From: Larix kaempferi
Lineage: Eukaryota > Streptophyta > Pinopsida > Pinales > Pinaceae
NCBI GenBank assembly: GCA_027924585.1
Contig: BSBM01000076.1
Coordinates: 5,036,501 to 5,100,500 of the forward strand
Direction: 5' to 3'
Length of the DNA: 64,000 bases
The translations under genes were made by a program, and so were the position numbers. How positions within the stretch are numbered: position 1 is the stretch's first letter; each line of letters begins with the position of its first letter. Below, piece by piece: positions 22,822 through 34,531 of the stretch. Under the pieces are notes generated by a model, which made no database searches, had not been told where the DNA came from, and worked only from the letters and a program-made list of their open reading frames with translations.

Positions 22822-23481
22822 TCAAATGGAAAGTTGAATTAGATTTAGAATTCGGCTTGCAACTGCCTCAGGCAATAGTAACTGAGTATCTCGTATGATT
22901 TGATTGATGTCTCTTTTACCTTCCGCATGAGATTTTGAAGCATTATTCTCAAAATACTCCTTATGGATTGTAGGCACACTCATAATTTGGAACAGCTCAG
23001 GAGAGGAATGATTCAATCGAGAAAGCAAATCATTAATATATTGACCATCCATAACACAATCATTGCCAGATTGACACTCTAAAGAATCATCGGTGTTCTT
23101 ACCCCATTTATATTTTAACAGCCTTACAGACATGTCATACCTAGTGATGGATCCTGGTGCTAAATGATCAAACCATAGCTGAGCATCCCCTCTTAGGGAT
23201 GCACCTAAGGCTTGCATATAAACATCTTCATTTTCTGCACCTCTAATTTCCATGTAATCCCAGAGAGTATCCAAATGACTTTCAATAGATACATCATTGT
23301 TTCCATTAAAATGAGGCAGCCTTTGGATGTAATCGTTTGGCATAGGATGAGGTGCCCCGGGTATTTCAGAAAAGTCAAAAGGGGATGGTTTGTTTTGTCT
23401 TCTAACAACTTTGGTTACTTGATTTGGATGCCTGGTTTGGTTAACAGGATAATTTAACCGACTACTTTGGCTATAAGGCAT
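22822..23481 (-). pseudogene. Ty3/gypsy gag fragment
   Basis: 219-residue open frame with PSPFDFSEIPGAPHPMPNDY, LPHFNGNNDVSIESHLDTLW, VYMQALGASLRGDAQLWFDH and YDMSVRLLKYKW, parallel in order to gag of element A (PSPSDFS, KFDG.SAISIEDHVDKVLEHM, FMRGLLASLEGDARKWFDR). The typical C-terminal half is absent; after residue 140 the sequence diverges. It is an incomplete structural protein, and further pieces are visible to about 22640 in another frame. Confidence 0.78.
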
Positions 23482-24014
23482 TGGCTAGGACTGACATCTA
23501 GGTTTGCGTTGACTTACCAATTTGTCGGGGGTGGATGGGACAAAACTTCTATTAGAATGATGAGGAGCATTGTGGGTGTCACAAAAATCTTGATATTTAG
23601 ATTCATACCCGTAATCATATCCATACTCATCCCCATACTTAGATTGTGCATCCCATTCATTACATTTCCTCTTGTCTCCTTTTAGACCTATTCACACAGT
23701 TATCTAATTCTTTTATGGCTTGTGAGAGGCCAAGGAAAGCATCTAGGTCCATTATAATTTACAAATTTAAGATTCGGTAGTGGAGTCTCTAAATGGGTTC
23801 GGTAGTGGAGTCGCGTTGTGGAGTCGCCAGGTGAAATTTGCAACCTTGTTCACCGAAAGGTAAATGTCGTAAGGGAGGTGAGAATGAGACAAAATGATGA
23901 CTGATATAATTATGTAAAAGACAAAATTCAGCCAACAAAATAGTTTCAAAATGCAAGATGATAAGTAAGCTCATGCACAGGGAACACGTGTAGACTCTTG
24001 GGTAGGTGTTTACC

Positions 24015-24032
24015 TCCCTGGCAACAACGCCA
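24015..24032 (-). other. Primer binding site, tRNA-Asp type (minus strand)
   Basis: Minus strand TGGCGTTGTTGCCAGGGA, four bases from the LTR end at 24037, matching the complement of the tRNA-Asp 3' end with about three mismatches, as in element A. Confidence 0.78.
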
Positions 24033-24036
24033 AAAA

Positions 24037-26000
24037 TGTTATCACAAAATTTGTAGCTACCTATGAGATGGATCCTATCCAGGACACTAGAGGATGGGAA
24101 GCTAAACCTAGTGACACTGCAAGGGTCTCGTACACTGCTAGCAGAGCAGTCGTCATGGCAGACGGGCTCTTGTCACTTTAGGCCGAGCACTTTAGGCCAA
24201 GCTAGAGGCTAAGCCAAGGTGGAGACCCTTGTTAACTAGTGAAGGTTAACGGACAAAAACAAGACACAAACACCTAAAATATAAACAGATACAAGAATCT
24301 TGACCCTAGACCACAACCAACCACTACTAGATAAGAATCTTGCCTATGGATAGTAAGAATACATGCTTATATTAGGTCTGAAATATTGATTTAAATTGCA
24401 AGATTTCAATAGAAAAATGGTTGGATAAGAATCCGGGATGAAATCGGTGCTGTGTTGAAGATTGAAATTCTGCTCTAGGGAAAATTAACTCGATGGTGCA
24501 TGAACACTTAGAGCAAAAATAAAATGGATTGTTTAAAGGCTGCCTTAGCACACTAAAACATACTTTGAATGAAGACAAATCAATAGAAACTCAAACTAGG
24601 CATACCCAAGTCCCCAAACCCAAAAGACAACCAAAATGCTCAAGGGGGGCGAAAATTTGCTTAAGAGACCAGTGCTTTGGAAGGGTAAATGGAGTCAGAA
24701 ATCAATATAACTTAGTCTCTAAGGTTTTCATGCCAAAATTGAATTGGGTTTTCAACAAAAAAGGATTTTGATAGTTAAATTTAAAGATACCAAATTTTGG
24801 GGGTTTAACTTAGTGATTTTGACAAATTTTCTTGCATATAAATTGAAAGAGGAGGAATGTTGTACTTACTTGAAAGCTGTAGCTAAATGATGTATTTGCG
24901 AAATCTATTCTCGCATAGATCAAATGAAGAGCTTTGATGGAGTTTCCAGCTTGAGAAATGAAGTGTCAGATTCCCAAGTGCCCCCCTCTTCCCCTACCAC
25001 ACAGAGATACAAATCAGACAATGTAAATAAATGAATAAATAATGAGAGACAAGTGCTTAGTATTTCGAATTGTGGCTCTCATGATATATCCATTACATAG
25101 TTATGCATCCATTAACAAGTTCACAAAGTCGAAACAACATCCTTGCATTATCTATATGCAACAAAGAGTGCGCTATCTCACTTTACATGAACATTGAGAT
25201 AAAGATAATAGAATGAGAATAGAGAAGAATGAGAGAATATGAACTTGAACTCAGATGGGGGTTGAATCTGCATCAAAACATATCCATGAAGCTCTGTTGA
25301 GAGGTTTGAATGGCCTCTCCATCAACCAACTTGGATGGGAATCTTGCACCCTTGAAATTGGTTCTAAGGCAGGGAGGATGAACATCCACCGTGCAAGGAC
25401 AAGCTTGAAGCTCTCCAAAATTGCAAAGATGGAAATAACAAATGACCAAAAGCTACTCCATTTTGACTTGGCCTCCTTTTAATAACTTTAGTTCACTCAT
25501 TTACCTCCTTAGAATTCAATTATCTCCTAATTACTCATGAAATTCGAATTAGTGGGGGTTATGAGCCTTCATTGGCTCCACATGACACTTGGCTCATCTT
25601 TTGTCTCCAACTCCTCCATGAATTCGAATTGGGGAATCCTTGGGATGCTTTGGAGATGTGTAACTCCTCTCATGCGCCCTCTTGGTCTATTTTTAACTCT
25701 TACATTGTCATAGATGTCATAGAATCTGTCATAAGTGTCATAATGCTTGTCGTAGTTGTCATAGAATCTGTCATTGCCTATTTTTAGCCCTATGACTCTT
25801 CCTCTTCCTTCATTAATGTTACCTCTTCCCTCCAACTCGAATTTGGGGATGACTCCATGTTTAAAGGAGGAATATTCTCTCATGTGGACCCCACATGTCC
25901 GCTTATGCGCCCCCAAGTCCAACTAGGATCTAATGCCACTTCATTTTGGAGCATTTAACATTTATTCCATAATTTATTGGCCTATTTTTCCACCATCAAT
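24037..26000 (-). repeat. L4: divergent gypsy 5' LTR (right boundary not located)
   Basis: Starts TGTTATCACAAAATTTGTAGC next to the PBS and then follows the LTR plan (a GGATCCTATCCAGGAC block, a GGAGACC block near 24220, a TAGATCAAATGAAGAG block near 24920) at lower similarity than the other copies. By position it is the 5' LTR of the gag fragment. No GTGATAACA-like outer end was found, so the right limit is arbitrary. A short GTCATA-based repeat lies at 25705-25780. Confidence 0.55.
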
Positions 26001-29000
26001 TTAGAATATGGAATTTGCATGAGAACTATAGACATTGGGGTTAAATGTCAATATTTTAATTCTTCCACATAACCCTTAGGAATTGGGTAGGCCAACTTAA
26101 TTATTTATCTGAAAATCATTTAATTGGGGACATGACAAAGTACTTGCAACAATTATTTCTACTTTGGGGTGGAAGTGCATGACTCAACAAAGGTTAGACA
26201 AGTGAAATGGTTTTCAATCAACTTAATGACTCAAGATGCGGGTATTAGGGTGCTTTGTAGTCTTCACCAAAGTATAGACAATAGGGATGTGTCTTAACAA
26301 AGGATTTTGTTATGAGATATTTCCCCCTTTGACCTTAGCAATTAGACTCCCCTTTTATTCTTTTCTTTTTCTTTTATCTGCTCCCTTTTTCTCTTGGGAT
26401 TTTCTTCTTGTACTTTGGATGAGGGGACCTTAGCCTTGATTTTACTGAACGCATGTGCAAGTAAGCCTTGCAAGTTTTTCTTTTTCTTTTCTTTTGATTG
26501 TTGGATTTTGCAATTTTCTTGGTCCCTTTTTTATTTCTTTAAGATACAGTACTAATTTATTGTCTTTACCAGCTTTTGGTACAAGATTCTTGGGCTAGGA
26601 GCTTATCTTCAATTGCCCTTTTTGAGGCATTATAGGGGAATGACCTTCTATTTCAGATCCAAGGGGAAATATTGCTCAATGGTATCTCTTCTTGGTTAAT
26701 AGTAGCCAACCTCGGGGAGAAAACCTGGGAACCTCTTGAATAATTGCGGGATTCACTACAACACAAGTGGGCCCGAGACATAGGGAAACCATGGAAGCAC
26801 TTGTTGTTAAGGGAATACAAAGGGGGAGATCAAGAGTTCATCAAGTCAATTTAATAACCATTAGGATGCATTAGGATGCAGAATCAAAGTAAAATGATGA
26901 TGGATAATGGAAATGGCCAATTATGAAACCGAAGAAGTGGGAGTAATTGTTGCAAAACCAAGTGTCATCTTGGTCCATGGTACACACCCACATCAACCTA
27001 TGACTAATACTACTAGCTATACTCATCAAAACAACCATATGCATGATCATGTAGAAGCAACAAAATATAAGATCTAGTATAGCATATCATCATAGAAGAT
27101 ATTTTGGCATGGCATAGCATCATGAAATGACATTATATCATAATCATGACACCACTGATATCATCTGTAACCATAGACATCTGGAAAGTTGAAGCAAGCT
27201 GAAAGCAAAAGCAAGTTATAGTATGCCCATACAATATATTGTATAACAAGTGGTTTGTAACCATATAAATCTTGTAAGGGATTCATTTTGGTTGATGTGT
27301 GATAAGTGTAATTATATCACCATTCTGTTAGATGTAACCATTAGAACCACTTGTTTTTTGGATTTGTCAGGAAACAACATAGGTAGGTTTCGAAGCATTT
27401 GTTTACAATTTCCATTTGACCATCTATTTGAGAGTGCTATTATGAGTTCATATGAAGGGATATGTTTGTTTGCAAAAATCGCTTTGAAATTTTGAATCCG
27501 CTATCATTGACAGAATCCTTGCAAAATAGTGAAATCATGAATATGGGTTCCATGTGTTTAGTGAATTGTGTGCATTTTGAAAAGTGAATGGTTATTATGT
27601 ATTAAAAAATCCGCTATAACCAATGGTTGTAGGATTACAACAAAGCAAATATCATGGGTCCATGATCCATAGGTTTTGGGAACGATGCCTCAATGGAAAT
27701 ATTGAGCATTCTTGGAGGTGGTGCAAAGTTGTAGACACATTAGAGCTTGTGTTTGTTTTGGGGAACTACCATGGCTCATTGCACTGATTGTGCTTGTTGT
27801 GTATTATGGTTGTAGGGACCTGCGGGTTTGATTTCATCACTAATGAGCCTTCATAACTAGGTTCATAGGATGCTAGTAATATAGAAGGGGTTTTAACTAG
27901 GTCTTTGAGCAACAAATCCTATATAAGTAAAAGCTGCCTATAAAATTCAAGCCTCGGTGGTAGATGTGCTCGAGACTTGTACTTAGGAAGTTAGGATGCA
28001 CAATCCACGACTTACAACTTTAATGAGATTTTTCCCTCCAAGCCAAATTTTTTAATACTAGATCCATTTCATTTACAATATTTATTTAGGGTGTGCACCC
28101 TAAATAGTGTGGAATCAAACACAAAAATAAATAATTATAAATATTTTTATTTGAAATATAAAGATAATTTAAAAAAATGGTTACCACACTTCTATTTCTA
28201 AATTTTGATTTGCACCCACAAATTGTGACCTTGAGAAAGAATGTTGTTTGTTGGTTGTAATCTTGAGCTAGTCTTGTAGGAGATGCTTTCTTTACCTTGT
28301 AAGGAATTAATTTTTTCTTATTGTTCTAATTTTAAAATTTCAACTGTTATGTATGAATGCAACATGATAAGGTTTATTTCTAGTATTTTCATGGGTAAAG
28401 TTGGGGCTCTAAGTTGCTCTCTATGCTATCTTGTACACAATTTGTCAATAAGCAATATCCAAGAATCATTTTTTGTTTTTGTCTTACAATTAGTTTAGTT
28501 TCTTTCTTCAAGCTTGATTTTAATTGTTCCAATTGTCTATGGAGTGTTGAAGTAAAAATACATACATACATCCATTGATCTTAAACATTGCTTTTTTGAA
28601 TGTAGTCCATTCTAATGTTCATGTTCTTTACCATGTAGTGGTTTATAGAAATTTTACGAACATATAATCTTAGAAAGCCATGTCTTGCACTTGATAAATG
28701 CATCATAAACGAAGTACAAGGTTATTCCTGATCCGTTTAGGGGAGTTTGAATAGACATTCTTTTTTCCCTTACAAGTGTACATGATAGGATAACTTGAAG
28801 GAACATTTATTTTCATGAACAAAGATGCACTATAAAATAATGGTAGAAAAATATTAAAATTCTCTTAAGAGTTAGTATTTGTAGAATATTCTAATTTCAT
28901 ATAAATACACAATTGTGCCTAAGCTCTAATTAATGTGGTTAGCTTACATAAGATGTGTCTATCATTGCATACCTAGAATCCAGAACTATATTTTAACCTA

Positions 29001-29273
29001 ACCAATGCGAACTAAGATAAACATGATGTGTCAATTGTGAATGTAGTTGTTCGTACCACACTTCTATTTGAGTTGATCAAACATGTTTTCGTGCTTGATT
29101 TGGTCGATTTTTTTTGGTTTTAGATTTCCATGTCATTTTTTCATAATTTTGGTAGACATTTAAATCTTTAATAATACATAAGTGCCATTTTTTCATTATT
29201 TTGGTAGACATTTAAATTTTTAATAATATCTAAGTGTAATTTTTATTTTTTATTGTAACCTCTTATTTATCAG
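26001..29273. other. Uncharacterised AT-rich DNA
   Basis: Possible continuation of LTR L4 up to about 27250. Short open frames (27250-27495 and 28283-28498, plus) have no recognised motif. If the exon pair at 29274-29636 is real, upstream exons could lie here, but none is identifiable. Confidence 0.35.
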
Positions 29274-29636
29274 GGGATGCATTGCCTATACCACATCAAC
29301 GAGAAGCTATATGAATGGCTTGATTTGAAAGAGGTACTTCATTCAACAAGCTACAAAGTTTGGTGTGTAAATTTGTAGATTGTTCACTATAGTAACCTTG
29401 TTGATTCTTTGTAATCATCTTTTTACTAGATGCTTCCTAGAGATATCCAATGGGATTATTCAAGAGGATCTACTCGAGGAGGAAGAGGAGGAAGAGGGGG
29501 ACGAGGAGGAAGAGGATCTGGTCGAGGAGTTCGAGGATTCAATCAAGGTATTGGAGAATCAAGTCAAACAAATTTCCAAAGAGGTCATGGCATTGATGAA
29601 TTTGAACTTTATGACATTGATCAATTGAGTAATATG
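29274..29636 (+). CDS. Candidate two-exon fragment of an unknown RGG-rich protein
   Basis: Exon 29274-29333 (60 nt, after TTATTTATCAG) encodes GMHCLYHINEKLYEWLDLKE. A 96-bp intron follows with GT...AG ends (GTACTTC...TTTTTACTAG). Exon 29430-29636 (207 nt) starts MLPRDIQWDYSRGSTR, carries an RGG box of repeated Gly-Gly-Arg, and ends FELYDIDQLSNM before a good donor, ATG/GTATGT. Both exons are multiples of three, phase 0 and open. RGG boxes are common in RNA-binding proteins. I do not recognise the family, and neither first nor last exon is found, so it may be a gene fragment or pseudogene. Confidence 0.45.
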
Positions 29637-31246
29637 GTATGTTACCTTCTAAGATTACGCAACTCAAACTCTTATTATTTTTTCCTTCTAAGTTTATTGG
29701 TTCTTGTTTAAGTCATACGCCTTTTGATCATTTTCTAATATTGCAACCCTTACTTGTGAAAAGCCAATCTTGCTCTTGATCCACGAGCAATCATAAAACT
29801 CATGACACTTGATCTATGAATCACTAAAATAAATCAAGGGTGATTCCAAATATATTTATTTTTTGTTTTTTAAAGCGTCCTCTTGAAAAAAATTATTAGC
29901 AAGTTTGAGCAAATATTGTATTTTGTTTGCATTTAAAATTCCTCATAGGCTATGTTATGATATTTAATCATGTTTAATTTATTATATTATCAAAAACTTA
30001 TTCTTATTAAATTTACTTACATTTATGAACGTTGTCAATGGACAAACTAAATATTATCAAAAACTTATTCTTATTAAATGTACTGTTATTAAATTTACTT
30101 ACCGTTATGAACGTTGTCAATGGACAAACTAAATATTATCAAAAACTTATTCTTATTAACTAAATATTATCAAAAACTTATTCTTATTAAATGTACTGTT
30201 ATTAAATTTACTTACCGTTATGAACATTGTCAATGGACAAACTAAATATTATCAAAAACTTATTCTTATTAAATTTACTCTTCTTAAATTTACTTACATT
30301 TATGAACGTTGTCAATGGACAAACTAAATTCATCCTTTAAGATGGAGGAAAACATATTTACCTAATAAAAACCTAGATAAAATACTAAACTTTTTTTCAA
30401 AAAAACATTAAAAATTGGATGTTTTTCTTTTTGGCAAACCCTCGAAAATTAGACTAAGATGAAAATTTATGTTTACCTCAAAAAGAACTAGACCTAATTA
30501 TAAGTTTAGGAAAATTATTCAATATTTTGGATATTTTATTTTTTGACAAACTCCCCATAAATAAATTGGCATGTCCTTTGTTTCTTAAACAAACTTCTCT
30601 AATCAACATTGAATTATTTCTAATGAGTTTTAAAGCGTCCATGTAACATTTCTATTTTTATAAAACTTTCTCAAGCAATTTAGAAAATGATATTGTAAGT
30701 ATACTGTAGATGGTATGTTGTTCAATTGAGTCATTCAAACTCTTAGGGAGGGTGTAATTGAACTAATCATGATCCCTATTGATTTTTGTAACATACCCAA
30801 CATCCTTTATATTGAGGCTAAAACACTCCAATTACAACATGCATGCATGTTGATGTGGAATTCAATGCAATCATATGCAAATAATTAAACTTTTGAGCCT
30901 ATAATTATGAATGCAAGCTCTCTAATATAATTCATCTCTCTTAAAATATATTAAAACAGATTTAAGCAAAAGCAAACGAAAAAATAACTAATGATTTATA
31001 GATAAAAGCATTAAATCTTATATACTAATAAATGGAAAATAAGTACTTACCTTTTTGAGAATCATCCACCAACTAGCTGCAAACTAAGAACCTTCTACCT
31101 AACCATTGTCTCTTTGTCACACCTAATCTCTTTGTAACAGCGGTCTCCTCCGAATGAAGGCTATGAACCTACAAGGGTAGATTCCTATGGTTTGGCTCTA
31201 GTTCTCTCATTCAGCCTAATTCCTAGAATTTATAGGTAAATTAAAC
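29637..31246. other. AT-rich intergenic DNA with a minisatellite
   Basis: No coding motif. Contains the tandem repeat at 29986-30329 and otherwise unique AT-rich sequence up to the start of hAT-1. Confidence 0.45.
29986..30329. repeat. AT-rich minisatellite, about four degenerate units
   Basis: Units of roughly 65-100 bp built from ATTATCAAAAACTTATTC and CGTTGTCAATGGACAAACT. They vary by inclusion of an extra ATTAAATGTACTGTTATTAA block; one unit is cut short (TTATTAACTAAATATTATC). Confidence 0.85.
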
Positions 31247-32159
31247 CTATGTTGCAGGGGAGTGCCCATCCTCCCCTTCGATTCGTGCTCTTGAATCGCA
31301 CTCTTGAAGGGAGCGATCATGAAGCTCTATTGGGGGAGCGCCCACCATCCCCCCCTTTTTCATTTCGCTCTCGAAGTGCACTCCTAGAGGGAGAAATCAA
31401 GAAGAACTCTTGGGGGAGTGTTTCCCCTTCCCTTGTCTTCACTCTTGAAGCACACTCCTAGAGGGAGCAATTAGGAAGCACTCTTGGGAGAGCGATTTCA
31501 GGGAGAGGAGTCCCTTGGTAAAAAAATTGCTACTTAGTTTTCTAGGGAGTGATCAAGGAGCATCGCTCCTTGAGCACTTCCTCAGTGCTTGCGGGGGCAA
31601 AATAATTGCCACCCTAGTGCTCTTTGAGCGATTCTGTGGCTTGGGATGAATTTTTTTTCTCTTTCTTTTTTTGTAACCAAGACATGGTTCCAATTGGTTG
31701 TTTAGGCATGGCTAGGGTTTTTTTAGGTGATTAAAACAGTCACTCACATTGTTTGCACTCATTCTATTTCTCATTTCGCTCCTTGTTACGGTTTTGGGTG
31801 GGTTTGCTAGTTGTTTGTCAGCAAATTTGTAAGAGATTGGAAGGGAGATTGAAGGATGTTATTTGTGATAACTTGGAAGAGAGATTGAAGTTTCCTTTCT
31901 GTGAGAGCTTGGAAGAGAGATTGAAGACTGTCGTAGATACATTCAACACCATTAGAGAGATAAAGAGGTAGGCTCTAAATTCCACTCTCTTTGTTTTTAA
32001 TTTTTGTTTTCACTATGTTAAGATTTTAAATCTTAAATGTTCTCTTCTCCTACTCTTTCCCATTTCTCCATCATTCTATTGTAGACAACAATTTATTCTC
32101 ATCTTTAGTCAAGAAGCATGTTGGGTATGTGGTTTTTCCTTTTGGTTCCATTTTTTTTT

Positions 32160-33138
32160 ATGAGAGTGGTGTTGGAAGCTAAATTACGAGTGATGAGGAG
32201 GAACTAGGGAGCGACATAGATTGTGGGGAGGAGGAATAAATGGAAAGGGATGATGATAATGATGTTGATAGTGATGAGGGACAAAACACAAAGATACGAC
32301 ACCTTTGTGGAAATATGTGACAAGTCTTGGGGGAAGGAAAGCGGGTGGAACCACAGTTTATATGCCCCCATTGTGCTAAAGCTTACACATGTTCATATAT
32401 TCATGTGAGGAAGAATCTATGTGGGATTAAACCATGGGATGAAGGTAAGACTATTGGAGTCAAAACCTATGACAAAGTGCCAGGGAAAGAGAGAAACAAA
32501 TACAAGAAGGAAGAAGAGGCCACACAAAACAAAACCAAAAAAGGGGGTTGAATTTGAGGCCTTAGGCTCACATAGAATGTTTGGTAGTCAATCACCATCC
32601 CCCCATAGTGGTGGATTTTCTTATGCATAGAATAATATCATATTTCCTTAACCAAGGTTGCAAGGATGATGTGAATTAAAAACCTTATGGGTTTCTGTAT
32701 GCCTGTGGTGCACCATTTATTGTTCTTCACTCACCCTATTGGCATGAAGTGGTACAAGAAATTAATAGTACCCTAAAGGATACAAGAGCTCCAATGACGA
32801 CAAAGCTAGAACCATGGGACTTGACAGGGAAAGAGCCAAAATCCATATTGTTCTTGGAAAGTTTACAAATGATTGGACCAACTATGGGGTGTGCATTGTA
32901 TCTAATGGTTCGACAAATGTTAAAGGTAGGCCACTTATAAATATTCTTGGTGTGTCTGCTAGTGGTGCGGTCTTCCTTGCAGTCCATGCTTACTTAAATC
33001 ACCACAAGATTGGTATTATATTTGTAGAACCTTTACTTAAAACTATTCAAGAGATTGGGCCATACAATTTTATTCAAGCCATTACCGATAATCCTTCTTA
33101 TTCTAAGGTAGCAAGAGCAATCATTGAGGATATGTACC
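32160..33138 (+). pseudogene. hAT-1 transposase, N-terminal and central part
   Basis: Homologous to the hAT-2 protein but in several frames: zinc-finger remnant near 32330-32420 (FICPHCAKAYTCSYIHVRKNL), DUF659 part LDRERAKIHIVLGKFTNDWT, the motif VSNGSTNVKGRPLINILGVS where hAT-2 has SDGWTNV, and ITDNPSYSKVARAIIEDMY ending at the LTR insertion. The catalytic Asp of the SDGWT motif is replaced by Asn, and there are several frameshifts, so it is dead. Confidence 0.78.
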
Positions 33139-33378
33139 TGTTATCACCAATCTTGTAGTTTCCCCTAATGATGGATCCTATACAGGATGGTAGAGGGATA
33201 GGCAACCAAAGTGGTGAACCCAGAGAGCCTCGATTCCCAAGATGGATTGGTTGTCACGCCAATCGAGGCACTCTTCGCTTTATGTTATTTAAGCCCAAGA
33301 CAACAATGGGGGAGACCCGGATCAACTCCCGACAGGAGAGATCCAACCAAGACACCATATCAAATCAGATGAGTGAAG

Positions 33379-34531
33379 TGTAAATTTTCTGTGTTTTGCA
33401 GCTTGCTGGTTTATGTCAACATTTCAGTGGTTTTCATCCCCAGCCGGTTTTGCATAGGCTGGAAATTACCTATGAAAATTCTCAGACAATTAAACACGCT
33501 GTAAAATCACTTTAACAGGCATAGAATTAATTTAACATGCACACCATTAAAAAAATCAGACTCAGAATTTTCGGCCAATAGCCCTAGAAGAAACCCCCAC
33601 GGGGAAAACCAGTCAGAGAGAGAGAGAGAGATTATTATTTCTTTAGAAAATCTTCAGTACAAAAAAATTTACAGTCAAAGCCAACTTATCTCAACCAGCA
33701 AATTTTTCCACCCAGAAGTGCCTCGATTTCTGTGCCAAAACAGCCTCAATTTCTGTGTTGTACCCTGCCTTGAAATCAGTGCCAAATCAGTTTCGAAATC
33801 TGTACTGTACCCTACCTTGAAATCTGTGCCAAATGTCTGCACAGATTTTAATGCTGTACGGTCTACTACCTCGGGATTTGTGCCACAGTACAGTCCAAAT
33901 TTCTGTGCTGCAATAAATTCTCTTTGGGAAATGTGCCCAGTTTTGCAGCCTAAAAAATTGTGCCATGTCTTGGGAAATGTGCCCAGAAAACTCCCTCGAA
34001 ATGCATGCTGCTGTTCTCAGGATTTGTGCCCAGAACTAACCTCAATTTTTGTGTTGTTCTCGGGATATGTGCCCAGGAAAGTCCTTGATTTATGTGCCCA
34101 GAAAGTGTTGTACGGTGCCTTGGGATATGTGCCCAGTTGAAAATATTCACCTTGAAATACGTGCTGCTCAGAAAAATGCGCAGGAAGCTCCTCGATTTTT
34201 GTGCCCTCTCTCAGCTCTCTCTTCTCCTTAATCTCATCTCAATAATAATTGGAAACTTTCCTCCCTTGCCTTTTTGTCCAAACCCTAGGGTTCTCTCAAA
34301 TCAATGGATGAGATTAGATTAGATATATGGTTGAAATTAATTGCTCCTATTTATTTCTCATAAATATTAATTTCACTCACCCACTTAAATTTATCGAAAA
34401 GTGACTTTATGTTCTAAAGTCAAATTAAATGTTTTTCTAAGTCATTTAATGCAAGGGTCACTTTCCCCCCCTTTTAAGTGACTTAGGAAAAAGTCACTAG
34501 GGGAACACTTCCCTAGGTACAAAAACTAACA
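33379..34531 (-). repeat. 3' LTR of copia A (1153 bp)
   Basis: TGTAAATTTTCTG at 33379 and ...AAAACTAACA at 34531 give TG...CA ends, with the polypurine tract beside the right end. It contains a (GA)n stretch near 33617-33632 and a family of short repeats at 33715-34190. Confidence 0.78.
33715..34190 (-). repeat. Degenerate short repeats in copia A LTR
   Basis: Ten or more degenerate units of about 35-45 bp centred on GGGATATGTGCCCAG or GAAATCTGTGCCAAA (plus strand). By position they fall in U3 of the minus-strand LTR, where repeated blocks often act as enhancers in plant copia elements; that role is inferred. Confidence 0.65.

Larger units (their letters stand above)
22590..24036 (-). mobile_element. 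Internal 5' region of a gypsy element (gag, leader, PBS)
   Basis: On the minus strand, PBS at 24032-24015, leader, then gag reading leftward until about 22590 where it meets the truncated LTR L3. Protease and everything downstream are missing. Its LTR is L4 on the right. The LTR L3 on the left is of another subtype, so the two probably came from different insertions joined by deletion. Confidence 0.7.

Noticed and set aside
29380-29628. Plus-strand frame with a long Glu/Asp-rich run
   Set aside because: It is the shifted reading of the same GGA-rich repeat that gives the RGG box; the Gly-Arg frame agrees with splice sites and phase, this one does not.
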